Assembly: GCA_002490835.1 (NCBI GenBank)
Contig: DKUU01000007.1
Coordinates: 89,151 to 153,150, forward strand
Length of the DNA: 64,000 nucleotides
Direction: 5' to 3'
Source: Lachnospiraceae bacterium UBA7196
GTDB taxonomy: Bacteria; Bacillota; Clostridia; Lachnospirales; Lachnospiraceae
A program made the translations under genes and the position numbers. Below the pieces are notes generated by a model. That model ran no database searches. It was not told the DNA's origin and saw only the letters and a program-made list of their open reading frames with translations. This document shows, piece after piece, positions 50,757 to 59,536 of this stretch (within the stretch, counting starts at the first letter, position 1; every line of letters begins with the position of its first letter).

Positions 50757-51728
50757 ATGATAGCAGGGAAGTACCATATTATGAAACGATGCGTTCCATT
50801 GGAACCAGCTGCGGAGGCTGTCTGTAATCAGAGTGCGGTGCCGCCGTTTATTTTTCAACTGCCGCCCGAACAGGGCAGAAAGGTATTGGAGGAAGCGCAG
50901 GATAGTCCGGTTTATAAGTATCCTGCAGATATCTCTTCAAATTGTATCAACACTGGAGAGTGGGGCAGCATACCGGTATATTTTATTGTCCCAAAATGTG
51001 AAAAGATCAAGAATATCATTTTCTATATTCACGGCGCGGGCTGGGTATTCGGCAGTTTTCACACACACGAAAAGCTGGTCAGGGAGCTTGCGGCGAGAAC
51101 GGATTCTCTGATCGTATTTCCGGAATACAGCCGGTCGCCGGAAGCAAAATATCCGACAGCGATCGAGCAGTGTTATTTTATCCTGTCTCATAGTAAAGAG
51201 ATCATTGCAGATTATTTTCCAGAAGTTACGTGTCATTCACTCATAGTCGCGGGCGACAGTGTCGGCGGAAACATGGCAATTGCTATGGTTTTGATGTCCC
51301 TGATGCGGCAGGGCCCGTGCATTCAGAAACTGCTGCTGTATTACCCGGTGACCAATGCCTGCTTTGACACGGCAAGCTACTGTCAATTTGCGGTCAATTA
51401 TTATCTGTACCGCGAAGGGATGAAATGGTTCTGGGATCAATACACCACTTCCAGGGAAGATCGAAATCAGATCACTGCCTCGCCTCTTCGGGCGGACACG
51501 GACTGTTTGAAGTGTTTTCCGCCGACCATGATCATAAACGGGCAGGCGGATGTTCTGCGCAGTGAAGGAGAAGCCTTTGGCGAAAAGCTGCGCTGTGCGG
51601 GCGTGGAGGTAACCGCTTTGCAGGTACAGGGAACGATTCACGATTTTGTCATGCTGAATGCGCTGGATCAGACCAATGCCTGCCGCATTGCGATGGATGC
51701 GTCAACGGCGTGGATTAATCATATTTGA
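50757..51728 (+). CDS. Alpha/beta hydrolase, hormone-sensitive lipase-like
   Basis: Esterase of about 323 residues. The oxyanion-hole motif FYIHGAGWVFGS lies near 85-96 and the nucleophile elbow GDSVGGNMA near 165-173. A catalytic His is likely in GTIHDFVMLN near 296. It has no signal peptide and is cytoplasmic. The start is uncertain among TTG 50754, ATG 50757 and ATG 50781. It has no operon partner. The substrate is unknown; the family hydrolyses short-chain esters. Confidence 0.85.
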   Translation: MIAGKYHIMKRCVPLEPAAEAVCNQSAVPPFIFQLPPEQGRKVLEEAQDSPVYKYPADISSNCINTGEWGSIPVYFIVPKCEKIKNIIFYIHGAGWVFGSFHTHEKLVRELAARTDSLIVFPEYSRSPEAKYPTAIEQCYFILSHSKEIIADYFPEVTCHSLIVAGDSVGGNMAIAMVLMSLMRQGPCIQKLLLYYPVTNACFDTASYCQFAVNYYLYREGMKWFWDQYTTSREDRNQITASPLRADTDCLKCFPPTMIINGQADVLRSEGEAFGEKLRCAGVEVTALQVQGTIHDFVMLNALDQTNACRIAMDASTAWINHI

Positions 51729-51797
51729 TTCAGTTAGAACATTCTTGCTTTTCTGTAGAAGCGGATATTTTTAGATAGTATGACATAACAGATATCA

Positions 51798-51851
51798 TTG
51801 TTTTTTTATTTGAAATACGCTATAATAGACGCAGACTCAGCAGTCTGCGTC
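51798..51851 (+). promoter_or_regulatory. Promoter and transcript-start hairpin of the PAS/MCP gene
   Basis: TTGTTT (51798-51803) and TATAAT (51821-51826) are spaced by 17 bases. The first transcribed bases form a perfect 10-bp hairpin, GACGCAGACT (51828-51837) and AGTCTGCGTC (51842-51851). It could be an mRNA-stabilising end or an operator. Confidence 0.6.
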
Positions 51852-51892
51852 GTATTGTTAAGGATCATACCAAAAGCGGGAGGATAACTATT

Positions 51893-53401
51893 ATGCTTAA
51901 GAAGAAAAAGCAGGAACAGTGGATGGAGACATTGGTGGGCGAGATGAATACGCAGGCGCAGAAATCGTTTCAGGTCGGACTGTTTGAACAGATATCCGAT
52001 CCTGCGCTTACAGCGGAAAGGCCTGAGGTTCTAAAGGCTCTCAATAATATGTTAAATTGCGCAAATCTGCTTTTGAATCACGCAAGGGAAAATATGGTGA
52101 TGCTCAACCGGATCAATCACACCGGTATGTGGTCCATGTATTTTGGACAGGACCAGCAGGTCAGCCGTGTCGTGTACAGTGATGAATTTCGCGAGGTCGT
52201 GGGGTATCCGGACCGGAAAAACCTTGCGGATACGCTTGAGTCATGGACATCCAAAATAGATGATCATGATCGCGACATGGTGATGCGGGAGTTTCAGGAT
52301 GTGGTGAGGGATACCACTGGAAAAAAGGTCTTTGACGTAGAGTATCGTTTTCAGACCGGAAAGAATGGAATCCGATGGATGCGTATGGCGGGTGAAGTCG
52401 TGCGCCGCGGGGGAAAACCGTTTGAGTTTATCGGGATCATAACGGATATCACGACGACGCACAATAATGCCAGAGAACTGGATATTTCTACCAGAAGGCA
52501 TGACGCGATAGATTCTATCCTGAACGAAGGATCATGGAGCATGAATGTAATCGATGGAGATATCGCGAATCCGGAGAATCCTTTTTGGTATTCCGAACAG
52601 TTCCGCAAGCTGCTGGGATTTCGAAGCGAACAGGATTTCCCGAATGTGGCAAATTCTTATTCCGACAGGATACATGAGCAGGACAGAGACAGGGTCATGG
52701 AGCAGGTCATGCATTATGTCAGGGCGGGAGTGCATCAGGCGCCCATTCAGGTGGAGTACCGTATACGTCATGCCGACGGTAATTACCGGTGGTTTTGCAT
52801 GACCGTCACTTCGGTGTTCAACTCTGCGCAAAAGCCCGTAGTGGTGGCGGCGACGGTGATGGACGTGACGGAGCAGAAACGCAGCCGAGAGATATTTGAG
52901 GCGGATATGGAAAAGAGTATTCACAGTCTGTCAACCGGTTTAGATGAAATCAGCGCTGTTGTATCTTCCACGACAGCGGATGTGCAGAATCTGAATGAAA
53001 AGCAGAGCAGTATCACGACAGCGGCGGCGGCTGTCAGTGAAAAAGTGGCCGAGTCACTGGAAATCATTTCGCTGATTCAGGGCATTGCCGAGCAGACGAA
53101 TCTGTTGTCGCTAAACGCTTCCATCGAGGCGGCCAGAGCCGGGGAGGCAGGAAGAGGATTTGCGGTTGTGGCGGATGAAGTGGGCAAGCTGGCTGTTTCC
53201 TGTAATGAGACTTCGGAGCATATTTCCCAGAGCCTGAATGAGATGCAGCAGGCGATAGACCAAATTCTCTCTAAGATCGAGAGCATGGATCAGGCGGTGG
53301 CCTCTCAGGCCGAGAACATGGGAAAGATCAGTTCCATGACGGAGGAATTGAATACGCTGTGCGCGCAGGAGCAGGAGATTGCCCGGACAGTGTTTGCATA
53401 G
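51893..53401 (+). CDS. Soluble PAS-domain chemotaxis-like signalling protein
   Basis: Cytoplasmic receptor-like protein of 502 residues with no membrane helix. Two PAS domains (about 75-195 and 220-335; each ends in a PAC-like DITTTHNN or DVTEQKRS) are followed by the MCP signalling hairpin with EQTNLLSLNASIEAARAGE and GFAVVADEVGKLA near 400-430, the contact site for CheA/CheW. The helical arms after the tip are short and the methylation sites are unclear. GGAGG precedes the ATG. It could report internal redox or ligand state to a chemotaxis-type system; no che gene is in the window. Confidence 0.88.
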   Translation: MLKKKKQEQWMETLVGEMNTQAQKSFQVGLFEQISDPALTAERPEVLKALNNMLNCANLLLNHARENMVMLNRINHTGMWSMYFGQDQQVSRVVYSDEFREVVGYPDRKNLADTLESWTSKIDDHDRDMVMREFQDVVRDTTGKKVFDVEYRFQTGKNGIRWMRMAGEVVRRGGKPFEFIGIITDITTTHNNARELDISTRRHDAIDSILNEGSWSMNVIDGDIANPENPFWYSEQFRKLLGFRSEQDFPNVANSYSDRIHEQDRDRVMEQVMHYVRAGVHQAPIQVEYRIRHADGNYRWFCMTVTSVFNSAQKPVVVAATVMDVTEQKRSREIFEADMEKSIHSLSTGLDEISAVVSSTTADVQNLNEKQSSITTAAAAVSEKVAESLEIISLIQGIAEQTNLLSLNASIEAARAGEAGRGFAVVADEVGKLAVSCNETSEHISQSLNEMQQAIDQILSKIESMDQAVASQAENMGKISSMTEELNTLCAQEQEIARTVFA

Positions 53402-53416
53402 GTGAAGGAGACGAAA

Positions 53417-53842
53417 ATGATAAAAAATAGAGTAAAGGTTTTACTGATTCTGATGTGCTTGCTGCTGTTGTCAGGATGCGGGGCGGAAAGCGGCGCAGAA
53501 GTTACACAATCGGCGGCGGATGAAGCTTTGCAGTCAGCCGTGGAAGTAAGTACGGTATCGATCGATCTTGACGAAATGGATACGTTTAGCGATGCGGATG
53601 AAAAATCCGGGAAATACTGCACTTATCTGGAACAGATTACGGAAAAAGATTTTGCGGCTGAAGATGGAATCGAATCAGCGGATGCGCAAGTATCCTATGA
53701 TGAAGGAACAGAACAGTATTCAATAGAAGTATTGCTTAAGACAAACGGGAAAGTAGATAGTGAACGAATAGAAGTTTATAAAACTTATTTGGGTAAAACT
53801 TTTTCGGCAGTGACTTTGTTGGTTGACGGGGAAGCTGTGTAA
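53417..53842 (+). CDS. Small lipoprotein of unknown function
   Basis: Lipoprotein of 141 residues; the signal peptide ends LLLLSGCG. The mature part is acidic with STVSIDLDEMDTFSDADE near 45-62. ATG 53417 follows AAGGAG by 6 bases; GTG 53402 is in frame upstream. It lies 15 bases after the PAS/MCP gene, so the two may be cotranscribed. No family is recognised. Confidence 0.7.
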   Translation: MIKNRVKVLLILMCLLLLSGCGAESGAEVTQSAADEALQSAVEVSTVSIDLDEMDTFSDADEKSGKYCTYLEQITEKDFAAEDGIESADAQVSYDEGTEQYSIEVLLKTNGKVDSERIEVYKTYLGKTFSAVTLLVDGEAV

Positions 53843-53923
53843 AATTTTAAATCTATATCATATCTTTAAACGAACATGAATCGTATCTCTTTAGCGCTGC
53901 ATGAAAAACGTCTAATTTTTATT

Positions 53924-54002
53924 AGGATTGCGCAATGCCCGCCTCAATTGAAGCAGCGCTCTCTGATGCTGATCGGCGGTTTTTTCAAGAAGATCATTAT
54001 TA
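53924..54002 (+). pseudogene. Deleted remnant of a DUF4143 ATPase gene
   Basis: GATTGCGCAATGCCCGCCTC (53926 on) matches 62919-62938 with three differences, and GCAGCG...AAGAAGATCATTATTA (53953-54002) matches 63174-63222 with few differences. Between the matches about 230 bases have been lost, so it is a much deleted copy of the gene at 62616. It ends 23 bases before the restriction-modification gene. Confidence 0.6.
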
Positions 54003-54024
54003 TTGCACATAGGAGATATACAAT

Positions 54025-56025
54025 ATGATTACTATTAACGAACTGCGAAAAGTGCTAGAATTAATCGGATTTAATGAAAAGGAAGATAAATATACAAATA
54101 CTTATTCATCAGGTACTAGTATTGAAGTTGATTTCAAAGAAAAGAAAATCACATATTCACCTGTAGATGAAGATTTTAAGGAAGGCTTGTTTCCCACGAA
54201 AGACAGGCAGGCTAAAGGGTTTGTAATTCATCGTGATACCACGCTTAATTTTAGCGCAAATGAAAATTTTGTATGCCTTATTTGCGCGCATTTCCTTTTG
54301 AAAAAGGGGTATGAGGCAAAACACATTGTTTTTGAACCTGCATTCAAAGTTGGTCATGTTAATAAACCATCTTATGGAGATATACTTGTTTTTGATAAGG
54401 AATATAAGCCGCTTGTTTTGATTGAGAATAAAACGTATGGAACAGAGTTTAGCAAAGAATGGAATCTCATGCAAAAAGATGGTGGTCAGCTTTTTAGTTA
54501 CTTAGGTCCGCTGGTTAATGAGATGGGACTATGTGAAAATCTTGCGTTATTTGCGGCTGATTTTGACGATATAGATATTATTTCTAAAAGTCATATTATC
54601 ACATTAAAAGACAATGAAAAACGGATTACTGAACTTGACAATCCAAAAACATTTGAAGATGCAAAAGGTAAGTATTTTGAAGTTTGGAGTGAAACATATG
54701 GAAAATCATTTGAAACAAAAGGTTTGTTTGAAGACGACATTGCTCCTTACACAATTGGGAAACTGAAGTATACTCTTTCGGACTTAAAGGGACTTTCACA
54801 CGCAGAAATAAAGCCGATATATCATGAATTTGCTACTATTTTGAGAAATAATGCAATAACTGACTTTGAACATTCATTTTATATATTAATAGATTTGTTC
54901 CTTTGCAAAATAACAGATGAAATAAATAATCCGGATGATTTGCAATTTTATTATAAAGGTATTACCCGGGATACACCCAAAGAGTATTGTAATCGTCTTT
55001 TGAAATTGTACCAGCAAGGGAAAAAGCAGCTATTTGATATAGATGTAGTTAATAAAGATGAAGAGGATATAAAGCAGATATTCGAAGATACGAATCGTTC
55101 TGTCACAGACGGTCTTTTTGCTGGGATAAAGGAGCTTTTTGAAGAAATTAAATTCTATAACTTTAAAAATTTCAATTTTATTGATGTAGAAAATAAAGAA
55201 GAATTTGATATGAATTTTCAAATTCTAATAAAGATAGCGGCGCTTATTCAGGATATTAATATAACAAATAGCGATACAAACCACTTTTTTGGTGATTTAT
55301 TTGAAGGGCTGCTTTCTAAGAATGTTCATCAAACGGAAGGACAGTTTTTTACACCGTTACCAATTGTAAATTTTATAATCAATTCATTGCCAGAATTTCC
55401 TAATACTGATCATGTTAAAGTGCTGGATTATGCATGTGGCGCAGGTCATTTTTTGACAGAGTTTATAAAAAGGTATCCAAAATCGAAAATTTATGGCATA
55501 GAAAAAAGTCAGACATTAAGTCAGGTTGCCAAAATAGCTACAATTATTAACGGATCAAAGGATTCGCGCATTATTTTTAAGGATGCGTTGAGCTATTTGA
55601 ATACTTCTGAAGCAAGGTTTGTCTCTTTTGATAAAGAAAGTTTTGATTGTATTATTGCTAATCCGCCTTATAGTGTCAAAGGTTTTTTAGAGACGCTTGA
55701 TGAGAGAGATCGAAGACAATTTGGACTTACGAAGGATGTAGATGAGAAAACATATGCTAATAATAATTCAATAGAATGTTTCTTTATAGAAAGAGCTAAA
55801 TTCTATTTAAGAACAAATGGAATAATGGGCATTATTTTGCCGAGTTCACTTTTGAGCAATGATGGGATTTATACAAAAACACGAGAAATGCTTTTTGCTA
55901 ATTTTAATATTCTTTCAATCGCTGTGATGAATTCGCGAACATTTGGTTCAACAGGTACAAATACTATTATTCTTTTTGCACAGAAAGTCGGGAAAAATGC
56001 GAAGGGATTATTAATACTTTTATAG
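54025..56025 (+). CDS. Type IIG-like restriction-modification enzyme, N-terminal part (nuclease and N6-methyltransferase)
   Basis: The 666-residue frame holds a PD-(D/E)xK nuclease-like domain near 95-145 (GDILVFD near 119 and LIENK near 132-136). A N6-adenine methyltransferase follows: motif I DYACGAGHFL near 468 and motif IV NPPY near 546. The frame ends in an unusual tail KGLLILL just after a GKNA run. The correct continuation (EGIINTFIAKKDYKQY) is in another frame from 56001, so a one-base frameshift occurs here, most likely in the A5 run at 55993-55997. The gene is very AT-rich. It begins 23 bases after a DUF4143 remnant. Confidence 0.85.
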   Translation: MITINELRKVLELIGFNEKEDKYTNTYSSGTSIEVDFKEKKITYSPVDEDFKEGLFPTKDRQAKGFVIHRDTTLNFSANENFVCLICAHFLLKKGYEAKHIVFEPAFKVGHVNKPSYGDILVFDKEYKPLVLIENKTYGTEFSKEWNLMQKDGGQLFSYLGPLVNEMGLCENLALFAADFDDIDIISKSHIITLKDNEKRITELDNPKTFEDAKGKYFEVWSETYGKSFETKGLFEDDIAPYTIGKLKYTLSDLKGLSHAEIKPIYHEFATILRNNAITDFEHSFYILIDLFLCKITDEINNPDDLQFYYKGITRDTPKEYCNRLLKLYQQGKKQLFDIDVVNKDEEDIKQIFEDTNRSVTDGLFAGIKELFEEIKFYNFKNFNFIDVENKEEFDMNFQILIKIAALIQDINITNSDTNHFFGDLFEGLLSKNVHQTEGQFFTPLPIVNFIINSLPEFPNTDHVKVLDYACGAGHFLTEFIKRYPKSKIYGIEKSQTLSQVAKIATIINGSKDSRIIFKDALSYLNTSEARFVSFDKESFDCIIANPPYSVKGFLETLDERDRRQFGLTKDVDEKTYANNNSIECFFIERAKFYLRTNGIMGIILPSSLLSNDGIYTKTREMLFANFNILSIAVMNSRTFGSTGTNTIILFAQKVGKNAKGLLILL

Positions 56026-56048
56026 CAAAAAAGGATTATAAACAGTAC

Positions 56049-57962
56049 TTGAGTTGGGAAGAAATTGATAATTATATAGAAAAACAAAAATATGACAAAG
56101 AAGAGTTTGTCTCTTTTATGCAAGACAACGTTTTAGGTGAAAAATTATCAAATCATGAAATATTCAAAGATTACCGGGATAAATTTAGGACATCGTCTAT
56201 TTCTAAACAGTTGCAAAAGGAGTGGTTTAAAAAATCGGGTTTATATAAGACGGATTTGAAAGAAAAATCGGAAGAATATAAGAATTTGTTTACAATTTTT
56301 TTGGATTCAGATGAATATGCCGAATTAGAACAAGAAGAATATGAACGTCAATTTTTAAGTAATGTAAAAGAAATAGAATATGATAAGCTTATAACATTTA
56401 TTCATACCAATAGTAATATAGTTGCTGTGTTACAGTCACCGCCTGATAAAGTAAACGGGAAATCGAACAAGAAAAATATAATTGAATTTTTGGGCTATGA
56501 CTGGAGTAATCGAAAAGGAGACGAAGGTATAAAGTATATTATAGATCATAAAACTGAAGATATAGAGGAAATTGATGGTGATAAAGATGCAGAAGTAGTA
56601 GCGGCAATTAATTCTATTAAGTATATAAAAACTCCTCTATATAATCCGGAGGACCCAAATGATACTTCCAGATTTTCTTATGGTATAAGAAAACATGTGA
56701 CTGAAAATTGTAATAAATTTTCATTTGGATCAAAAGTAAATGATATGAAAGCAGATTTTAATGCTGAAATGCCAGAGCTATTAAGTTATAGACGCCTGTC
56801 TGATATGATAGACTTTAGGCATGCGGTATTTAATAAAAAAATAGATATAAGAGAAAATAAAACTATTAATATTGTCACTAAATGGCCAATTGTAAAGCTG
56901 GGTGAGATCGCAGATATAAAAAAAGGAAAAACGATTACGTCATCAGAGGTCAAGCCAGGGAAAATAAAAGTGGTTGCCGGGGGAAAAGATTATGCTTTTT
57001 TACATAATGAGTCCAATTGTTCTGGCAATACTATAACAATTAGTGCTTCGGGTGCTTATGCAGGATATGTGAACTATTGGAAGGAGCCCATTTTTGCATC
57101 TGATTGCTCCACCGTGAATTGCAGTGATTTATTAACTCAAAAATATGTTTACTACTATTTGAAAAATATGCAGGATTCGATTTATGATTTACAAAAAGGA
57201 CAAGCACAGCCACACGTTTATCCTGCTGATTTAAAAGAGTTTCCGATCCCGATCCCGACTGGTGATGTTCAAAGGCGAATAGTAAAAAAATGTTTAGTTA
57301 TAGAAAAAAGGGTAGAGAAATCATTACATGAAATTGAAGAATTAAATAATAATGTTAATGATATCGTAAATAATATAAGTGGGGAAAAATATAGATTAGG
57401 AAAGATTGCACAGTTTAGAAATGGTTTGAATTATAAAAACACAAGTATCGGAGAAACAATAAGAATTGTTAATGTGGCAGATTTTAAAGATAACAAATCT
57501 CCAGTTTGGAAAGAAATACAACAAGTAACAATCGATGGTAAAATAAAAGAAGAGTATTTGCTGCATAAAAATGATTTATTAACAGTTAGGTCAAACGGAT
57601 CGCAAGAACTGGTTGGTAGATTTATGTACATAGATCAGGAACCGCAAGAAAAGACTTCCTTTTCAGGATTTTCTATCAGGGTACGTCCTGACTGCGAAAA
57701 AGTGAATAGTGAATTTTTGTATTATTTATTATCATCACAAGCGATAAGGAAACAACTTGCGACTGGAAGTAATGGCGCTAACATAAAAAGCTTAAATCAA
57801 GAGCTGCTTTCAAGTGTTGAAGTTTCTATTCCGAATATTGATAATCAGATAGACATACTCAAAATTCTGAAGGCATTCGAAAAAAGAATAGTAAAGAAAA
57901 GAATATTTGTAGATGCCTCTGAGAAAAGGAAAAGAGAAATATTTGAAAAGGAATTGATATGA
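56049..57962 (+). CDS. Type IIG-like restriction-modification enzyme, C-terminal part (specificity domains)
   Basis: The 637-residue frame continues the gene broken upstream. After a helical linker it has two HsdS-like target-recognition domains. The first (about 280-430) shows WPIVKLGEIADIKKG and ends in FPIPIPTGDVQRRI with a helical spacer. The second (about 455-635) has YRLGKIAQFRNGLNYKN and ends IPNIDNQIDILKILKAFEKR. A frameless start would be TTG 56049, but the open frame extends upstream to 56001, so it is a downstream half rather than a free gene. Together the two halves are about 1310 residues, the size of a one-polypeptide type IIG enzyme. Confidence 0.82.
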   Translation: MSWEEIDNYIEKQKYDKEEFVSFMQDNVLGEKLSNHEIFKDYRDKFRTSSISKQLQKEWFKKSGLYKTDLKEKSEEYKNLFTIFLDSDEYAELEQEEYERQFLSNVKEIEYDKLITFIHTNSNIVAVLQSPPDKVNGKSNKKNIIEFLGYDWSNRKGDEGIKYIIDHKTEDIEEIDGDKDAEVVAAINSIKYIKTPLYNPEDPNDTSRFSYGIRKHVTENCNKFSFGSKVNDMKADFNAEMPELLSYRRLSDMIDFRHAVFNKKIDIRENKTINIVTKWPIVKLGEIADIKKGKTITSSEVKPGKIKVVAGGKDYAFLHNESNCSGNTITISASGAYAGYVNYWKEPIFASDCSTVNCSDLLTQKYVYYYLKNMQDSIYDLQKGQAQPHVYPADLKEFPIPIPTGDVQRRIVKKCLVIEKRVEKSLHEIEELNNNVNDIVNNISGEKYRLGKIAQFRNGLNYKNTSIGETIRIVNVADFKDNKSPVWKEIQQVTIDGKIKEEYLLHKNDLLTVRSNGSQELVGRFMYIDQEPQEKTSFSGFSIRVRPDCEKVNSEFLYYLLSSQAIRKQLATGSNGANIKSLNQELLSSVEVSIPNIDNQIDILKILKAFEKRIVKKRIFVDASEKRKREIFEKELI

Positions 57963-58132
57963 AGTAGCTGCAGTGAATAGTTATGTTCGTGATAAAAATG
58001 CGAAGTACGCCGTTGATTAAGAAAAATTGCTTGTTTCAAACCCGATTAAGTAGTATTATATTAATGTATTTGAAAACGGCACATTTTAAGTAATCGGTAG
58101 ATGGTGAATAACTGTTAAAAAAGAGAGAAAAA

Positions 58133-59338
58133 ATGATGAAACAAATTATGAAATGGTGTCAGAAGCATTTGGCAATGTTTTTGGTAACAGCAGTAGTTGT
58201 AGTAGCTCTTCCGGTTTTGACTGTGAAGGCAACTGTTGCTGAGAATAGCGATCAGACGATTGGCGGGGCAGGAGTGACAGAGGGTGATCCCTCGTTATCA
58301 AGAAATAATGCAACACTAGGGGGTGCACAGCCATCAACAACTCCGACACCGGAGCCGACCCCGACCCCGGGCCAGCCAACATCAACACCGACACCGGAGC
58401 CGACCCCGACCCCGGGCCAGCCAACATCAACTCCGACCCCGGAGCCGACCCCGACCCCGGGCCAGCCATCAACAACACCGACGCCGGAGCCGACAACGAC
58501 CCCGGGCCAGCCATCAACAACGCCGACGCCGGAGCCGACCCCGACCCCGGGCCAGCCATCAACAACGCCGACGCCGGAGCCGACAACGACCCCGGGTCAG
58601 CCATCAACAACACCGACACCGGAGCCGACCCCGACCCCGGGCCAGCCATCAACGACCCCGACGCCGGAGCCGACAACGACCCCGACGCCAGAGCCAACAC
58701 CGACGCCAGAGCCGACAACAACGCCGAGACCGAAGCCAACATCAACACCGGGTGTCCCAATAGCAACCCCGATACCGGAGCCGGCAGCAACATCGGACAT
58801 CCAAGAAACACCCCAAGCGCCAGAGCCAGAAACAACTCCGGCACCAATAATGCCAACCTTGAAATTAAATGTTACAGAATTTCCATTACAGCTTGGTAAA
58901 TCTGCAACAGTAATAACAGCAAGCGGTATGGCAAAAGGTGATGAAGTAGTAGCATGGACTTCATCTGATGAGGAGATCATAACTGTTACAAGCAAAGGTG
59001 AGATTACTGCTAAGAAAGTAGGCACTGCAACCGTTACTGTAAAGACTAAATTAGGAGCAACGGCAAAGGTAAAGGTCACTGTTCAGAAGGAAGCAGTAAA
59101 ATTAGAGTCAATTAGTGTAAATGAAACAGATGTGTCAATAGCAAAGGACGGGACATTTACGATTGAAGTTACAAAATCTCCGATTACAGCACTGGATAAA
59201 GTTACATTTAAGTCTTCTAACAAGAAAGTTGCAACAGTTAACAGTGAGGGTGTGATTAAAGCGAAAAAGGCAGGTGAAGCAACGATCACTGTAAAAGTTG
59301 GAAAGAAGACCACAAAAATCAAAGTTACTGTAACGTAG
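58133..59338 (+). CDS. Proline-rich repeat surface protein with two Big_2-like domains
   Basis: Protein of 401 residues. A signal-like start (about 1-33) MKQIMKWCQKHLAMFLVTAV is followed by a Pro/Thr/Glu repeat region (about 66-235): seven copies or so of a 15-residue unit TPTPEPTPTPGQPST and its variants. The C-terminal 170 residues are two Ig-like Big_2 domains (VTVKTKLGATAKVKVTV and ATITVKVGKKTTKIKVTVT). No sortase or SLH motif is seen, so attachment to the wall is unexplained. The repeat DNA is GC-rich and tandem, so it is likely unstable. Other strands are also open over the repeat, which is a composition effect. Confidence 0.8.
   Translation: MMKQIMKWCQKHLAMFLVTAVVVVALPVLTVKATVAENSDQTIGGAGVTEGDPSLSRNNATLGGAQPSTTPTPEPTPTPGQPTSTPTPEPTPTPGQPTSTPTPEPTPTPGQPSTTPTPEPTTTPGQPSTTPTPEPTPTPGQPSTTPTPEPTTTPGQPSTTPTPEPTPTPGQPSTTPTPEPTTTPTPEPTPTPEPTTTPRPKPTSTPGVPIATPIPEPAATSDIQETPQAPEPETTPAPIMPTLKLNVTEFPLQLGKSATVITASGMAKGDEVVAWTSSDEEIITVTSKGEITAKKVGTATVTVKTKLGATAKVKVTVQKEAVKLESISVNETDVSIAKDGTFTIEVTKSPITALDKVTFKSSNKKVATVNSEGVIKAKKAGEATITVKVGKKTTKIKVTVT
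58322..58745 (+). repeat. Tandem 45-base coding repeats
   Basis: About seven near-identical 45-base units (each encoding TPTPEPTPTPGQPST or close) lie in frame, followed by shorter PTPEPT units. The copies differ mainly at ACCCCG/ACAACG choices. Copy number may vary between strains. Confidence 0.8.
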
Positions 59339-59372
59339 AAATAGAAATTATTTTTCTCTGTTTTGTTCATAC

Positions 59373-59411
59373 AAAAAAGGCACGATGTCTGATGGCATGG
59401 TGTCTTTTTTA
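59373..59411 (+). terminator. Terminator after the repeat protein gene
   Basis: AAAAAAGGCACGATG pairs imperfectly with CATGGTGTCTTTTTT (59396-59410); the right arm is its own T tract. Confidence 0.6.
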
Positions 59412-59536
59412 ATATTGCAATCTTTATCATAAAAATGTATGATGGGAATGGCAGTAATAGACAGAAAGCAAACACAAACCCGCTTATACGAGTCTTGGCA
59501 AAGCTGAGATAAAAGCAGCGCAAAATGGGGTAAAAT

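Noticed and set aside
58322..58745. Possible CRISPR array because of regular repeats
   Set aside because: The repeats are contiguous 45-base coding units in frame with no unique spacers and no cas gene nearby.
58146..58856. A 236-codon open frame on the minus strand and others on the plus strand across the repeat region
   Set aside because: The frames exist because the 45-base tandem repeat lacks stops in several frames; their products are low-complexity Ala/Gly/Ser/Leu or Arg/Gln/His strings. The PTPEPT frame has the signal-like start and the Big_2-like domains.
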